Shown: positions 25,921-35,166, counted from the first letter of the stretch. The stretch is DNA of 64,000 bases from JAGRGG01 sp965217265 (GCA_965217265.1 CBDCHP010000011.1:682001-746000), one strand, 5' to 3'. The notes: a model not told the origin generated them from the letters alone. Translations and numbers: made by a program.

Positions 25921-27384
25921 ATGACACCGACCAACGAGGGCAAGACGTCGCGCGGGCCGACGGGCACCGGGGCCACGCGCCGGAGCTTTCTCGGCACCGC
26001 GGGGGCCGGTGCTGCCGGCCTGGGCGCCGCCGGTGCCTTGACGATCGCGCCGTCGGCGCACGCGGCGGACGGCGGGGAGGCTTTACGCTGGCTCGACCGC
26101 GCCGATCGCATCCCCGACCGCCGGCTGTTTCGCCGCCTCAAGGAGGCGTTCGTTCTCGACCCGGACGTCACGTACATGAACGTGGGCACGACCGGGTCGA
26201 TGCCGCGCAGCACGCTCGACGCCTACGACGCCAACAACCGCCTGATCGCCCGCGACCCGCTCGAAAACCTCGGCGGCACCGACGCCATGCGCGAGACCCT
26301 GGCGCCGCAGTTCGGCTGCAACACCGACGAGATGGTGCTCTCGGGCAACACGACCGAGGGCATGTGCATGACGCTCAACGGCGTCACGATCGGGATGGAG
26401 GCGGGCGACGCCATCATCACCACCAACCACGAGCACCCGGCGGGGCGGGCGCCGCTGGCGCTGCTTCGCGACCGGCGCGGCGTCGAGACCGTCGAGGTGA
26501 CCTTGCCCGTCGGCATTCGCCAAACGCCCCAGGACTACGTCCGCCTGTTCAAGGCCGCCATCGACGACGCGCGCGGCCGGAGCCTCAAGCCCAAGATGAT
26601 GGTGTTCTCGGCACCCACCTATGTCACGGGAACGATGCTGCCGATCCGCCACCTCGCCGACCTCGCCATCGCCGAGGGCCTCTACACCCTGGTCGACGGC
26701 GCGCACGCCACCGGCATGTTCAACCTCGACTTCCACGCGCTCGGCGTCGACTTCTTCGCCGGCTCGGGCCACAAGTGGCAGTGCGGGCCGGGCGGCACGG
26801 GGATCTGGTACATCCGCAACCAGACCGAGAGCAACCCCCTGCCCTTGCCGCACTTCTATCCGACGCGCACCCTCGTCTACGACGTCTTCGGCGGCGAGGT
26901 CCCGATCCCCGACGGCGACCGCGAGCCGCACGAAGAGTACGACGTCGGCTTGTTCAATCAGTCGCACGGCAACCCCAACTACCCGGCCAACCAAGCCCTG
27001 GTCGATTCCTGCAACTTGTGGACGAAGATCGGCCGGCAACGCATCGAGGATTACATCCTCGACCTCAGCGACCACTGCAAGCGCCTGATCATCAAGAACT
27101 GGGGCAGAAAAGCGCTGTACTGCCCGGTGAATCGGCGGTTGACGTCGGCCCTGACGTCGTTCGTGCCGTTGAACGCGTTCGATCCCACCGACGGGGAGCG
27201 CTCGTCCGAGTTCGTGACGCGGCTGCGCGAGGAGTACGGCTACGTCGTCCGCAACACCTCGGTCAACATGCCCGAGGGCGGCGATCCGCACCGTCCGCTG
27301 CGGGTCTCGACCCACCTCTTCCACGACCGCCACGACGTCGAGGGCGTGATCGAAGCCTGCGCCGATCTGGCGTCGAAGTTCTGA
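25921..27384 (+). CDS. Tat-exported class V aminotransferase-fold PLP enzyme
   Basis: 487 aa. The N-terminus has a twin-arginine signal (TRRSFLGTAG at residues 19-28, hydrophobic stretch, AHA cleavage about residue 48), so it folds with PLP in the cytosol and is exported to the periplasm. Class V fold: TTNHEHPAG, Asp259-His in VDGAHATG, and the PLP Lys285 in GSGHKWQCGPGGTG. It is closest in pattern to isopenicillin-N-epimerase/CefD-like and cysteine-desulfurase-like exported enzymes. The substrate is unknown. SD GAGGAGG. A Tat-exported RidA-like gene follows 51 bp later. Confidence 0.83.
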   Translation: MTPTNEGKTSRGPTGTGATRRSFLGTAGAGAAGLGAAGALTIAPSAHAADGGEALRWLDRADRIPDRRLFRRLKEAFVLDPDVTYMNVGTTGSMPRSTLDAYDANNRLIARDPLENLGGTDAMRETLAPQFGCNTDEMVLSGNTTEGMCMTLNGVTIGMEAGDAIITTNHEHPAGRAPLALLRDRRGVETVEVTLPVGIRQTPQDYVRLFKAAIDDARGRSLKPKMMVFSAPTYVTGTMLPIRHLADLAIAEGLYTLVDGAHATGMFNLDFHALGVDFFAGSGHKWQCGPGGTGIWYIRNQTESNPLPLPHFYPTRTLVYDVFGGEVPIPDGDREPHEEYDVGLFNQSHGNPNYPANQALVDSCNLWTKIGRQRIEDYILDLSDHCKRLIIKNWGRKALYCPVNRRLTSALTSFVPLNAFDPTDGERSSEFVTRLREEYGYVVRNTSVNMPEGGDPHRPLRVSTHLFHDRHDVEGVIEACADLASKF

Positions 27385-27435
27385 ACGTGTCCCGATCTTC
27401 GTACGACGCGACGCATCAACCAGGGAAAAAGAACC

Positions 27436-28026
27436 ATGGAGCGTGAAGCCACAGGGCTCAATTCGGTGCCGCCGCGCCGGTTTTCGCTGGCGCGGCGGGG
27501 TTTCGTCGCTTGTGCCGCCGGCTTGGCGGCAGCGCCTTTGCTGGCGGCCGAGGCCCGTGCCGCCGGCAAGGTCGACGCCCGACTCCAGGAGTTGGGCGTT
27601 TCCTTGCCCGAAGTCTCGCCGCCCGTCGCCAACTACGTCCCCTACGTGGTGCGGGGGGACTTCGCCTACATCGCCGGCCAGCTCGCCTTCAAGGACGGCG
27701 AGCTGATGCATCCGGGCCGGGTGCCGACCGACGTCGCGCTCGAAGACGCGCAGGCGGCGGCACGGCAGTGCGCGATCAACCTGATCGCCGCCTTAAAGGC
27801 CGCCTGCGAGGGCGACCTCGACCGCGTCCAGCACTGCGTCCAACTCCAGGGCTTCATCGCCTCGGCCGACGACTTCCACGACCAATCCAAGGTCATGAAC
27901 GGTGCCTCCGACTTCATGGTCGAGGTCTTGGGCGACGCCGGTCGGCACACGCGCATGGCGGTGGGCACCAACGCCCTGCCGCTCGACGCCAGCGTCGAGG
28001 TGGCGGGCGTGTTCGCCATCGGTTAA
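27436..28026 (+). CDS. Tat-exported RidA (YjgF/YER057c/UK114) family protein
   Basis: 196 aa. It begins with two arginine pairs and a hydrophobic segment (PPRRFSLARRGFVACAAGLA, cleavage near ARA at about 42), a Tat-type signal that is unusual for this normally cytosolic family. The RidA domain follows: VANYVPYVVRGDFAYIAGQ, ARQCAINLIAALKAACEGDLD (split: ARQCAINLIAALKA), and HTRMAVGTNALPLDASVEV with the conserved Arg and Glu used in imine hydrolysis. RidA proteins clear reactive enamines/imines released by PLP enzymes, and an exported PLP enzyme is the upstream neighbour. Functional pairing is inferred. Confidence 0.83.
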   Translation: MEREATGLNSVPPRRFSLARRGFVACAAGLAAAPLLAAEARAAGKVDARLQELGVSLPEVSPPVANYVPYVVRGDFAYIAGQLAFKDGELMHPGRVPTDVALEDAQAAARQCAINLIAALKAACEGDLDRVQHCVQLQGFIASADDFHDQSKVMNGASDFMVEVLGDAGRHTRMAVGTNALPLDASVEVAGVFAIG

Positions 28027-28174
28027 TACGCTTCGCGTCCGCTGCGCGGGGTTTTTCTCTTCTCTTTTTTGCCAGTGTTAACGCAGGAGGCTGGCCGCGG
28101 CGCCGAGCGCCAGTCTCGGACAAAAGACAAAAAAGAAGAGAAAAAGGCCCCGCGCCAGCGGACGCGAAGCGTTC
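28027..28174. repeat. intergenic inverted-repeat element, copy 6
   Basis: 148 bp starting directly after the TAA of the RidA-like gene. Left arm TACGCTTCGCGTCCGCTGC with T tract; centre type one (GTGTTAACGCAGGAGGCTGG); right arm ends GCGGACGCGAAGCGTTC. It lies between the RidA-like gene and the aspartate aminotransferase, both plus strand. Confidence 0.85.
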
Positions 28175-28246
28175 GACCGTAATTGAACTCGCGCCGCCAC
28201 GGGTCTAGAACCTTCGCTACGCCCTCAAGCCCGGAAGTCGCAGCCC

Positions 28247-29446
28247 ATGGCGTTCCTCGCCGACAGCCTCAAGCGCATCAAGCCGTCCCCGACGATCGCC
28301 GTCACCAACCTCGCCCGCGAATTGAAGGCGGCCGGCCGCGACATCATCGGCCTCGGCGCCGGCGAGCCCGACTTCGACACGCCCGACCACGTCAAGGAGG
28401 CGGCGATCCGGGCGATCAAGGACGGCGACACCAAGTATACCGCCGTCGACGGCACGCCGGCCTTGAAGAAGGCGATCGTCGAGAAGTTCCGCCGCGAGAA
28501 CGACATATCCTACGAGGCCGATCAGATCACCGTCGGCACCGGCGGCAAGCAGGTGCTCTACAACGCCTTCATGGCGAGCCTGAACCCCGGCGACGAGGTC
28601 TTGATCCCGGCCCCCTACTGGGTCTCCTACCCCGACATGGCGCTCTTGGCCGGCGGCGAGCCCCGCTTCGTCGCCTGCGGCGCCAACACCGGCTTCAAGC
28701 TGCTGCCGGAACTGCTCGACGACGCCATCATGCCCAAGACCAAGTGGCTGGTCTTGAACTCGCCTTCCAACCCGACCGGGAGCGCCTACACCATGGCCGA
28801 GATGGAGGCGCTGGCCGAGGTGCTGCGCCATCACCCGCACGTGCACGTCCTCACCGACGATATCTACGAACACCTCGTCTACGACGGCTTCGCCTTCACC
28901 TCGTTCGCGCAGGCGGCACCGGATTTGAAGGACCGCACGCTCACCGTGAACGGCGTCTCGAAGGCGTTCGCCATGACCGGCTGGCGCATCGGCTACGCCG
29001 GCGGGCCGAAGGACCTCGTCAAGGCGATGGCCAAGGTGCAATCGCAGAGCACCTCGAACCCGTCCTCGATCGGCCAAGCCGCCGCCGTCGCCGCCTTGAA
29101 CGGGGGCCTCGACTTCCTCCCCGAACGCAACGCCGCCTTCAAGGAGCGCCGCGACTTGATCGCCAAGCACCTGAACGAGGCCGGCCTCGACTGCCCAACG
29201 CCTGAGGGCGCCTTCTACGTCTACCCGTCCTGCGCCGCCGTCATCGACAAGCGCACCCCCGACGGCGGCCGCATCGAGTCGAGCGAGGACTTCGTCCGCT
29301 ACCTGCTCGAAGGCGTCGGCGTCGCCGTGGTCCAAGGCTCCGCCTTCGGCCTCGACCCCTACTTTCGCATCTCCTACGCCACGGCAACCGAGGCCGTCGA
29401 CGAGGCCGGCAAGCGCATCGCCAAGGCTTGTGCTGAATTGAGGTGA
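28247..29446 (+). CDS. aspartate aminotransferase (class I, alphaproteobacterial AatA type)
   Basis: 399 aa, complete. Class I aminotransferase: IGLGAGEPDFDTPDHV near the N-terminus, NSPSNPTG (carboxylate-binding Asn), DDIYEHLVYDG, the PLP Lys in VSKAFAMTGWRIGY, and the C-terminal substrate Arg in FRISYAT. It interconverts aspartate/2-oxoglutarate and oxaloacetate/glutamate in the cytosol; members of this subgroup may also use prephenate. It is a single gene flanked on both sides by repeat copies (6 and 7), its TGA stop forming the edge of copy 7. Confidence 0.93.
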   Translation: MAFLADSLKRIKPSPTIAVTNLARELKAAGRDIIGLGAGEPDFDTPDHVKEAAIRAIKDGDTKYTAVDGTPALKKAIVEKFRRENDISYEADQITVGTGGKQVLYNAFMASLNPGDEVLIPAPYWVSYPDMALLAGGEPRFVACGANTGFKLLPELLDDAIMPKTKWLVLNSPSNPTGSAYTMAEMEALAEVLRHHPHVHVLTDDIYEHLVYDGFAFTSFAQAAPDLKDRTLTVNGVSKAFAMTGWRIGYAGGPKDLVKAMAKVQSQSTSNPSSIGQAAAVAALNGGLDFLPERNAAFKERRDLIAKHLNEAGLDCPTPEGAFYVYPSCAAVIDKRTPDGGRIESSEDFVRYLLEGVGVAVVQGSAFGLDPYFRISYATATEAVDEAGKRIAKACAELR

Positions 29447-29592
29447 ACGCTTCGCGTGCGCTGCCGCGCGGGCTTTTTTCTCTCTTTTTTGTTACTTGTC
29501 GTTGGAGATTGGCCGAAGCGCTGAAGCCAGTTCCGACTAAAGTTATAAAAAAGAGAAAAGAAAAGCCCCGCGCAGCGGACGCGTAAGCGTTC
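29445..29592. repeat. intergenic inverted-repeat element, copy 7
   Basis: 148 bp between convergent genes (aspartate aminotransferase and EamA transporter), overlapping the first stop and ending 3 nt before the second. Left arm GAACGCTTCGCGTGCGCTG; the centre is type two (CTTGTCGTTGGAGATTGGCC, GAAGCCAGTTCC); right arm ends GCGTAAGCGTTC. Confidence 0.85.
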
Positions 29593-29595
29593 TCT

Positions 29596-30510
29596 TCATA
29601 CCCGCCCCAACTGAACCATCAGGATCCCCACCGCCACGACCGCGACGCCGACGAGGTCGACGGTGCCGACCGGTTCGCCCAGGAGGAGGTGGGCGACGGC
29701 GACGCCGAAGGCGGGGTTGAGGAAGTGGTAGGCGCTGGCCTTCGGCGCACCGATGCGGCGGATCAGGCTGAACCAGACGAGGGTCGCGGCGATGCCGGGG
29801 ATGAAGGTGGTGTAGAGGAAGGCCAAGAGCAGCGGGAGCGTCGGGTTCACGTCGTGCACGCTCTCGAAGGCGAGGGCGAAGGGGGCGAGCACGGTCCCGC
29901 CGATCAGCATTTGCAAGCCGACGACCATCAAGAGGCCGCTTCCGAGTTCGGCGTGCCGGACGAGGAGCGTGGCGCCGGCGAGCGCCGCGACGCCGATCAG
30001 GCAGAGGCCCAGGCCCCAGAGACTGAGATCGCCGCCGAGCCGGTCTTGCAGGATGAAGAGCGTGCCGCCGAAGCCGAGCGCCAAGCCCAGAGCCCCCAGC
30101 CGGCCGACGCGCTCCTTGAAGAACAAGGGCCCCGCCGCCGCGACGAGGAGCGGCATCGTGCTGGCGATGATCGAGGCCAAACCGGCCGGCACGCGCGTCA
30201 TCGCGACGAAGAACAGGCCGAGGTAGAGGCTGTTCTGGCAGACGCCCAACAGCGCGATCCGCCGCCAATAGACCCACCTCGCCGGCGGGCGCTGGCCCAT
30301 GAGGAGGGCGGCTACGAGCGTGAGCCCGCCCGCGAGCAGGAAGCGGACGGCGAGCAGGGTGAGCGGCGGCGCGTCGATCAGCGCCACCTTGGCCGACGAG
30401 AAGGCCGAACTCCACATGAAGGCGAAGCCGACGCCCATCAGCACCGCGAGCGGGTCGAGGGAGGCGGCAGGGCCCGCGCCGACGAGGGGCTTTGGCGCGG
30501 GCGGCGTCAC
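29596..30510 (-). CDS. EamA-family (DMT superfamily) membrane transporter
   Basis: 304 aa from GTG 30510, which overlaps the stop of the aminopeptidase gene (GTGA). Ten hydrophobic segments form two EamA repeats; FMWSSAFSSAKVALID opens the first and the second starts near residue 165. RhaT/YdcZ-type exporters of this family move amino acids, nucleosides or metabolites across the inner membrane; the substrate is not predictable. As the third gene of infC-pepP-eamA it is translationally coupled to the aminopeptidase. Confidence 0.87.
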   Translation of the reverse strand: MTPPAPKPLVGAGPAASLDPLAVLMGVGFAFMWSSAFSSAKVALIDAPPLTLLAVRFLLAGGLTLVAALLMGQRPPARWVYWRRIALLGVCQNSLYLGLFFVAMTRVPAGLASIIASTMPLLVAAAGPLFFKERVGRLGALGLALGFGGTLFILQDRLGGDLSLWGLGLCLIGVAALAGATLLVRHAELGSGLLMVVGLQMLIGGTVLAPFALAFESVHDVNPTLPLLLAFLYTTFIPGIAATLVWFSLIRRIGAPKASAYHFLNPAFGVAVAHLLLGEPVGTVDLVGVAVVAVGILMVQLGRV

Positions 30511-32483
30511 GACGCGGCGCGAAGCGGCGCGCACGCCCTTGTCAGCCAGCCGCGCGTCGCCCCGTCGAGGTGCGGCCCGATCTCGGCCAGGACCCGCGCG
30601 TGGTAGGCGTCGAGCCACGCCCGCTCGTCCTCGGTCAGGAAGTCCGTCTCGATCAGCCGCCGGTCGATCGGTGCGAGCGTCAGGGTCTCGAACGCCAGCA
30701 TCGGCCGCTCGGCCCCCTCGATCGCCGCCTCGACGACGAGGACGAGGTTCTCGATGCGGATGCCAAACGCGCCCTCCTTGTAGTAGCCGGGCTCGTTCGA
30801 GACGATCATGCCGGGCTTGAGCGCCGTGGCGGTGCCGCGCTTGGAAAGGTTCTGCGGCCCCTCGTGAACGCACAGGTAGCTGCCGATGCCGTGGCCGGTG
30901 CCGTGGTCGAAGTCGGTGCCGCTGGCCCACAGGGCGGTGCGCGCCAGCGGGTCGAGCTGGGCGCCGGTCGTGCCCGCCGGAAAAGCCTGCGCCGCGACCG
31001 CGACGTGGCCCTTGAGGACTTGGGTGAAGCGGCGGCGGGCCTCGTTCCCGACCGTGCCGAGCGCGATCGTGCGGGTGACGTCGGTCGTGCCGTCGGGGTA
31101 CTGGGCGCCGGAATCGACGAGGTAGACGCCCCCGCTCAGCTTGCGGTTGCTCGCCGCCGCCGTGCGGTAGTGCGGCAGGGCGGCGTTGGGGCCGTGCGCC
31201 GAGATGGTCGGAAAGCTGAGGCCCCGGTAGAGCGGGTGCTCGCCACGTAAATCTTCGAGCCGGTCGGCCGCTTTGATCTCGTCCACGCCCCCGCCCGGCG
31301 CGTGCCTGTCGAGCCACGCGAGGAAGCGGCAGAGCGCGATCCCGTCGCGGGCCTGCGCGTCCTTGGCCCCTTGCACCTCGGTCGCGTTCTTGATCGCCTT
31401 GGCGAGCACGATCGGGTCGTCGGCCGCGACCAGCGTCGCGCCCGCCGCCCTCAGACGCCCGGCGAAGAGGGCGTGGACCCGCGCCGGATCGACCAGGACG
31501 CGCGCACCCTTCAGCCCGTCCAGGGCCGGCATCAGCGCGTCCGGCGGCAGGGTCTCGATTGCGTTGTCGAGGGCGAGCCCCGGCGGCAGCTTGGCCGGAT
31601 CGACGAACCAGCGCGACCGGCCGTCGCCGTCGAGCAGGAGGTGGCTCAGCACCAGCGGGTTGTAGGGGATGTCGGACCCGCGCACGTTCAACAGCCACGC
31701 GACGCTGTCGGCGGCGCTGACCAGGAGGCAGTCGGCGCCGGCGCGTCCCACCTCGGCCGCGATCCACGACCGCTTGGCGGCGCTCGTCTCGCCGGCGTAG
31801 CGCTCCTCGTGGATTTGGACCGGGGCGATCGGCGGCGGCGGACGCTCGCGCCAGACGGCGTCGATCGGGTTGGCGTCCAGCGCCTTGAGGGTGGCCCCCT
31901 TCAGCGCCGCCGCCTTCTCCAGCCGCTCGATCCCGCCTCGCGTGTGGAGCGCGGGGTCGTAGCCGAGCGTCTGACCCCCGCGCAGCGCCTCCTCCAGCCA
32001 GCGCGTCGGCGGGCGCTCGACCAGGGAGACGATCTCGAACAGGTCGGCGTCCACCTCTTGCCGCACCTGCACGGTGTAGCGGCCGTCGACGAAGACGGCG
32101 GCGCGGTTGGGCAGGACGGCCGCCTGCCCCGCGGAGCCTGTGAACCCGGTGAGCCACGCGAGGCGCTCCTCGGCGGGCGGCAGGTACTCGCTGCCGTGCG
32201 CGTCGGTGCGCGGCAGGACGAAGCCGTCGACGCCGGCCCGTCCCAGTTCGGCCCGAAGCAGCGCCAGCCGTTCGGCGGGCGGCGGGGGTGCGGGGGGCGG
32301 CGCGTCGAGGGCGGCGCGGCGGGATCGCAGCCAATCCTCGGCCCCGTCGCTCAAGTCCGCCCCGAACAGGTCGAGCCAAGCATCGCCCTTGGCCGCCGAG
32401 GCGTTGACGCCGCGCAGGCGGCGGTCGACCTCGGCGGGGTCGAGGTCGACCGCCGCCGGGATCGTGGGGCTTGAGGCCGGCAC
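30507..32483 (-). CDS. M24B Xaa-Pro aminopeptidase, long three-domain form
   Basis: 658 aa from GTG 32483, whose first base is the last base of the infC TAG, so the two genes are coupled. Two creatinase-like N-terminal domains (to about residue 360) precede the pita-bread domain. The metal ligands are visible: Asp in VDSGAQYPDGTTDVTRT (two), His in HGTGHGIG, Glu in NEPGYY and Glu in IRIENL. The length and FPTISAHGPNAALPHY match the XPNPEP1-like form rather than the 440-aa E. coli PepP. It removes N-terminal residues before proline. Confidence 0.92.
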   Translation of the reverse strand: MPASSPTIPAAVDLDPAEVDRRLRGVNASAAKGDAWLDLFGADLSDGAEDWLRSRRAALDAPPPAPPPPAERLALLRAELGRAGVDGFVLPRTDAHGSEYLPPAEERLAWLTGFTGSAGQAAVLPNRAAVFVDGRYTVQVRQEVDADLFEIVSLVERPPTRWLEEALRGGQTLGYDPALHTRGGIERLEKAAALKGATLKALDANPIDAVWRERPPPPIAPVQIHEERYAGETSAAKRSWIAAEVGRAGADCLLVSAADSVAWLLNVRGSDIPYNPLVLSHLLLDGDGRSRWFVDPAKLPPGLALDNAIETLPPDALMPALDGLKGARVLVDPARVHALFAGRLRAAGATLVAADDPIVLAKAIKNATEVQGAKDAQARDGIALCRFLAWLDRHAPGGGVDEIKAADRLEDLRGEHPLYRGLSFPTISAHGPNAALPHYRTAAASNRKLSGGVYLVDSGAQYPDGTTDVTRTIALGTVGNEARRRFTQVLKGHVAVAAQAFPAGTTGAQLDPLARTALWASGTDFDHGTGHGIGSYLCVHEGPQNLSKRGTATALKPGMIVSNEPGYYKEGAFGIRIENLVLVVEAAIEGAERPMLAFETLTLAPIDRRLIETDFLTEDERAWLDAYHARVLAEIGPHLDGATRGWLTRACAPLRAAS

Positions 32484-33007
32484 TACTTCAAGGGCGCCAT
32501 CACCATGACCATCTGGCGGCCTTCGAGCTTGGGCATCTGCTCGACCTTGGCGAGCTCCGACACCTCGTCGCGGACCTTGCCGAGCAGGTTCATCGCGATG
32601 TCCTGGTGCGCCATCTCGCGGCCGCGAAAGCGCATCGTCACCTTGACCTTGTCGCCGTCTTCGAGAAAGGTGCGCACCTTCTTCATCTTGACGCCGTAGT
32701 CGTTGTCGTCGATGGCCGGACGCATCTTGATCTCCTTGACCTCGATGACCTTTTGCTTCTTGCGCGCCGCGTTGGCCTTCTTCTGCGCTTCGTACTTGAA
32801 CTTGCCGTAGTCGAGGATCTTGCACACCGGCGGGCTCGCTTGGGGCGCGATCTCGACCAGATCGAGCCCCGCCTCCTCCGCCCTCGTTCGGGCCTCCCTG
32901 ACGTGGACCACGCCGACCATCTGGCCATCCTGGTCGACGAGGCGCACCTCGCGGGCCTCGATCAAATCGTTGACGCGGTACTCTTCCTCGCGCTGCTGAA
33001 CTGCCAT
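32483..33007 (-). CDS. infC: translation initiation factor IF-3
   Basis: 174 aa from ATG 33007 (MAVQQREEEYRVND). IF-3 N domain (VRLVDQDGQMVGVV, DLVEIAPQASPPVCKI), helical Lys-rich linker (YEAQKKANAARKKQ) and C domain (MRPAIDDNDY, KVTMRFRGREMAH). It binds the 30S subunit, prevents 50S joining and checks the start codon. The start is a normal ATG, unlike the AUU of E. coli infC that gives autoregulation, and rpmI-rplT are not downstream, so the classical feedback circuits are not expected. A palindrome GGTCGATCGACC lies between the SD (GGAGG) and the ATG. Confidence 0.96.
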   Translation of the reverse strand: MAVQQREEEYRVNDLIEAREVRLVDQDGQMVGVVHVREARTRAEEAGLDLVEIAPQASPPVCKILDYGKFKYEAQKKANAARKKQKVIEVKEIKMRPAIDDNDYGVKMKKVRTFLEDGDKVKVTMRFRGREMAHQDIAMNLLGKVRDEVSELAKVEQMPKLEGRQMVMVMAPLK

Positions 33008-33106
33008 ATGGGTCGATCGACCTCCGTTCGTTGATCCCTCAAGACAAGCACCAAATGGACCGCGTCGCAACTGCCGACGCGGCCTCGCCGTTTCCCGACC
33101 CGCAAG

Positions 33107-35074
33107 TCAGAGATCGGGGGGGCTGGTATCCCGCTGACACAGCGCCAAGGCTTCGTCAAGCGAAAGCGACGTCTGGCCCTTGGCCCCCAGCCGGCGCAGG
33201 CTGACGCTTCCCGCCTCGGCCTCGCGCGCACCGACGGCGAACAACAAGGGCACCTTGGCGAGCGAGTGCTCGCGCACCTTGTAGGCGATCTTGTCGGCGC
33301 GCGTGTCGGCGACCGCGCGAACGCCGATCCCTTGCAGCCGCCGCACCACCTCCTTAGCGTAGGCGTCGACCTCGTTGGTGATCGTCGCGACCACCGCCTG
33401 CACCGGCGAGAGCCACAAGGGCAGGTGCCCGGCGTAGTGCTCGATCAGGACGCCGATGAAGCGCTCGACCGAGCCTAAGATCGCGCGGTGCACCATGTGC
33501 GGCGTGTGCTTGGCCCCGTCCTCGCCGATGTAGGCGAGGTCGAGCCGGTGCGGCATGTTCATGTCGACCTGCACCGTGCCGCACTGCCACTCGCGCCCGA
33601 TCGCGTCGCGCAGCTTGAAGTCGAGCTTGGGCGCATAAAAGGCGCCGTCGCCCTCGTTGATGACCCAGCGCATGTCGATCCGATCCAGCACCTTCCTGAG
33701 CGCCGCCTCGGCCCGGTCCCAGTCCTCCTCGCGGCCGATGCGCTGCGGCGGGCGGGTGGCGAAGTGGACGGTGATGTCGTCCGCCATGCCGAGGTCGGCG
33801 TAGACCTCACGGATCAAATCGCACATCGCGACCACCTCGTCTTCGAGCTGGTCGTCGCGGCAGAAGATGTGCGCGTCGTCCTGGGTGAACGCCTGGACCC
33901 GCATCAGCCCGTGCCGGGCCCCCGACGCCTCGCGGCGAAAGACGTGGCCGAACTCGGCCAAGCGCACCGGCAGGTCGCGGTAGCTGCGCTGCGTCGCCTT
34001 GTAGACTTGCGCGCCGCCGGGGCAGCTCATCGGCTTCAAGGCGGCCGTGTGCTCGGCACCCTCGTCGGCGACGATGAACATGTTGTCCTGGTACTTGTCC
34101 CAGTGTCCCGACGCGACCCAGAAGCGCGAATCCAGCATCTGCGGCGTGTTGATCTCCTGGTAGCCGTGCGCGCGGACCTTGCGCCGCATGTAGGCCAGCA
34201 GTTCGGTGTAGACCGTCCAGCCGTTGTGGTGCCAGAAGACCTGCCCCGGCGCCTCTTCTTGAAAATGGAACAGGTCCATCTCGCGGCCGATGCGGCGATG
34301 GTCGCGGCGCTCGGCCTCCTCGATCTGGGTGAGGTGCGCCTTCAAGTCCTTGTCGCTGAAGAAGGCCGTGCCGTAGACGCGCTGCAACTGCGCGTTCTTG
34401 GCGTCGCCGCGCCAGTAGGCCCCGGCGAGCTTGGTCAGCTTGAGGGCGCCGATCCGGCCGGTGGACGGCCCGTGCGGCCCGCGGCACAGATCGAACCAGG
34501 CGTCGTCGCCCTCGCCTTGGTAGTAGAGGCTGACCGGCTCGTCCGCCGGGATGGCGTCGAGCAGCTCCAGCTTGAAGGTCTCGCCCAGCTCGGCAAAGCG
34601 CGCCCGCGCCGCCTCGCGCGACACCTCCACGCGGCGAAAGGGCAGGTCGGCCGCGACGATCTCGGCCATGCGCGCCTCGATCTTCGCCAGATCCTCGGGC
34701 GTGAACGGGCGCTTGGGCGCGAAGTCGTAGTAAAAGCCGCTCTCGATCGCGGGGCCGATCGTCACCTGCGTGCCCGGAAACAGGTCCTGCACCGCCTCGG
34801 CCATGACGTGCGCCGCGTCGTGGCGGATGAGCGACAGGGCCTCGGGGTCTTTGGCCGTAACGATCCGTATCGCCGCGTCGTGCGCGATCGGCCGGTCGAG
34901 GTCGGTCAGCCGGCCGTCCACCTCGACCGCGAGCGCCGCCTTGGCGAGCCCCTTCGAGATCGCGCCCGCCACGTCGATGCCGCGCACCGGCGCCTCAAAC
35001 GTCTGCACCGCCCCGTCCGGCAGGGTAAGGCGCACCGCCTCGGGTGCATCAACGCGCGGCAGGACGCTCGACAT
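33107..35074 (-). CDS. thrS: threonyl-tRNA synthetase
   Basis: 655 aa from ATG 35074. TGS domain (about residues 10-75), SAD editing domain (about 80-240) with HDAAHVMAEA and the DLCRGPH motif, class II catalytic core with the zinc Cys in LKPMSCPGG, motif 2 FRREASGARHGLMRVQ and HIFCRDDQ, and a C-terminal anticodon-binding domain from about residue 545. It charges tRNA-Thr and clears Ser-tRNA-Thr. It lies 100 bp upstream of infC on the same strand, the common thrS-infC order. Confidence 0.96.
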   Translation of the reverse strand: MSSVLPRVDAPEAVRLTLPDGAVQTFEAPVRGIDVAGAISKGLAKAALAVEVDGRLTDLDRPIAHDAAIRIVTAKDPEALSLIRHDAAHVMAEAVQDLFPGTQVTIGPAIESGFYYDFAPKRPFTPEDLAKIEARMAEIVAADLPFRRVEVSREAARARFAELGETFKLELLDAIPADEPVSLYYQGEGDDAWFDLCRGPHGPSTGRIGALKLTKLAGAYWRGDAKNAQLQRVYGTAFFSDKDLKAHLTQIEEAERRDHRRIGREMDLFHFQEEAPGQVFWHHNGWTVYTELLAYMRRKVRAHGYQEINTPQMLDSRFWVASGHWDKYQDNMFIVADEGAEHTAALKPMSCPGGAQVYKATQRSYRDLPVRLAEFGHVFRREASGARHGLMRVQAFTQDDAHIFCRDDQLEDEVVAMCDLIREVYADLGMADDITVHFATRPPQRIGREEDWDRAEAALRKVLDRIDMRWVINEGDGAFYAPKLDFKLRDAIGREWQCGTVQVDMNMPHRLDLAYIGEDGAKHTPHMVHRAILGSVERFIGVLIEHYAGHLPLWLSPVQAVVATITNEVDAYAKEVVRRLQGIGVRAVADTRADKIAYKVREHSLAKVPLLFAVGAREAEAGSVSLRRLGAKGQTSLSLDEALALCQRDTSPPDL

Positions 35075-35166
35075 CGTGGGGCTCTCGCTGTTGCTCGACA
35101 ATCGAGGGGCTTAGATAGCGCTGCGGCGCGGCGATTGTAAGTCCTGACGACCTCCGTCGGTCGAGG

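Noticed and set aside
29596..32379. A 927-codon minus-strand frame covering pepP and the EamA gene
   Set aside because: Only its last third is real (EamA). The rest is an Arg/Pro-rich shadow of pepP in another frame, made possible by the high GC.
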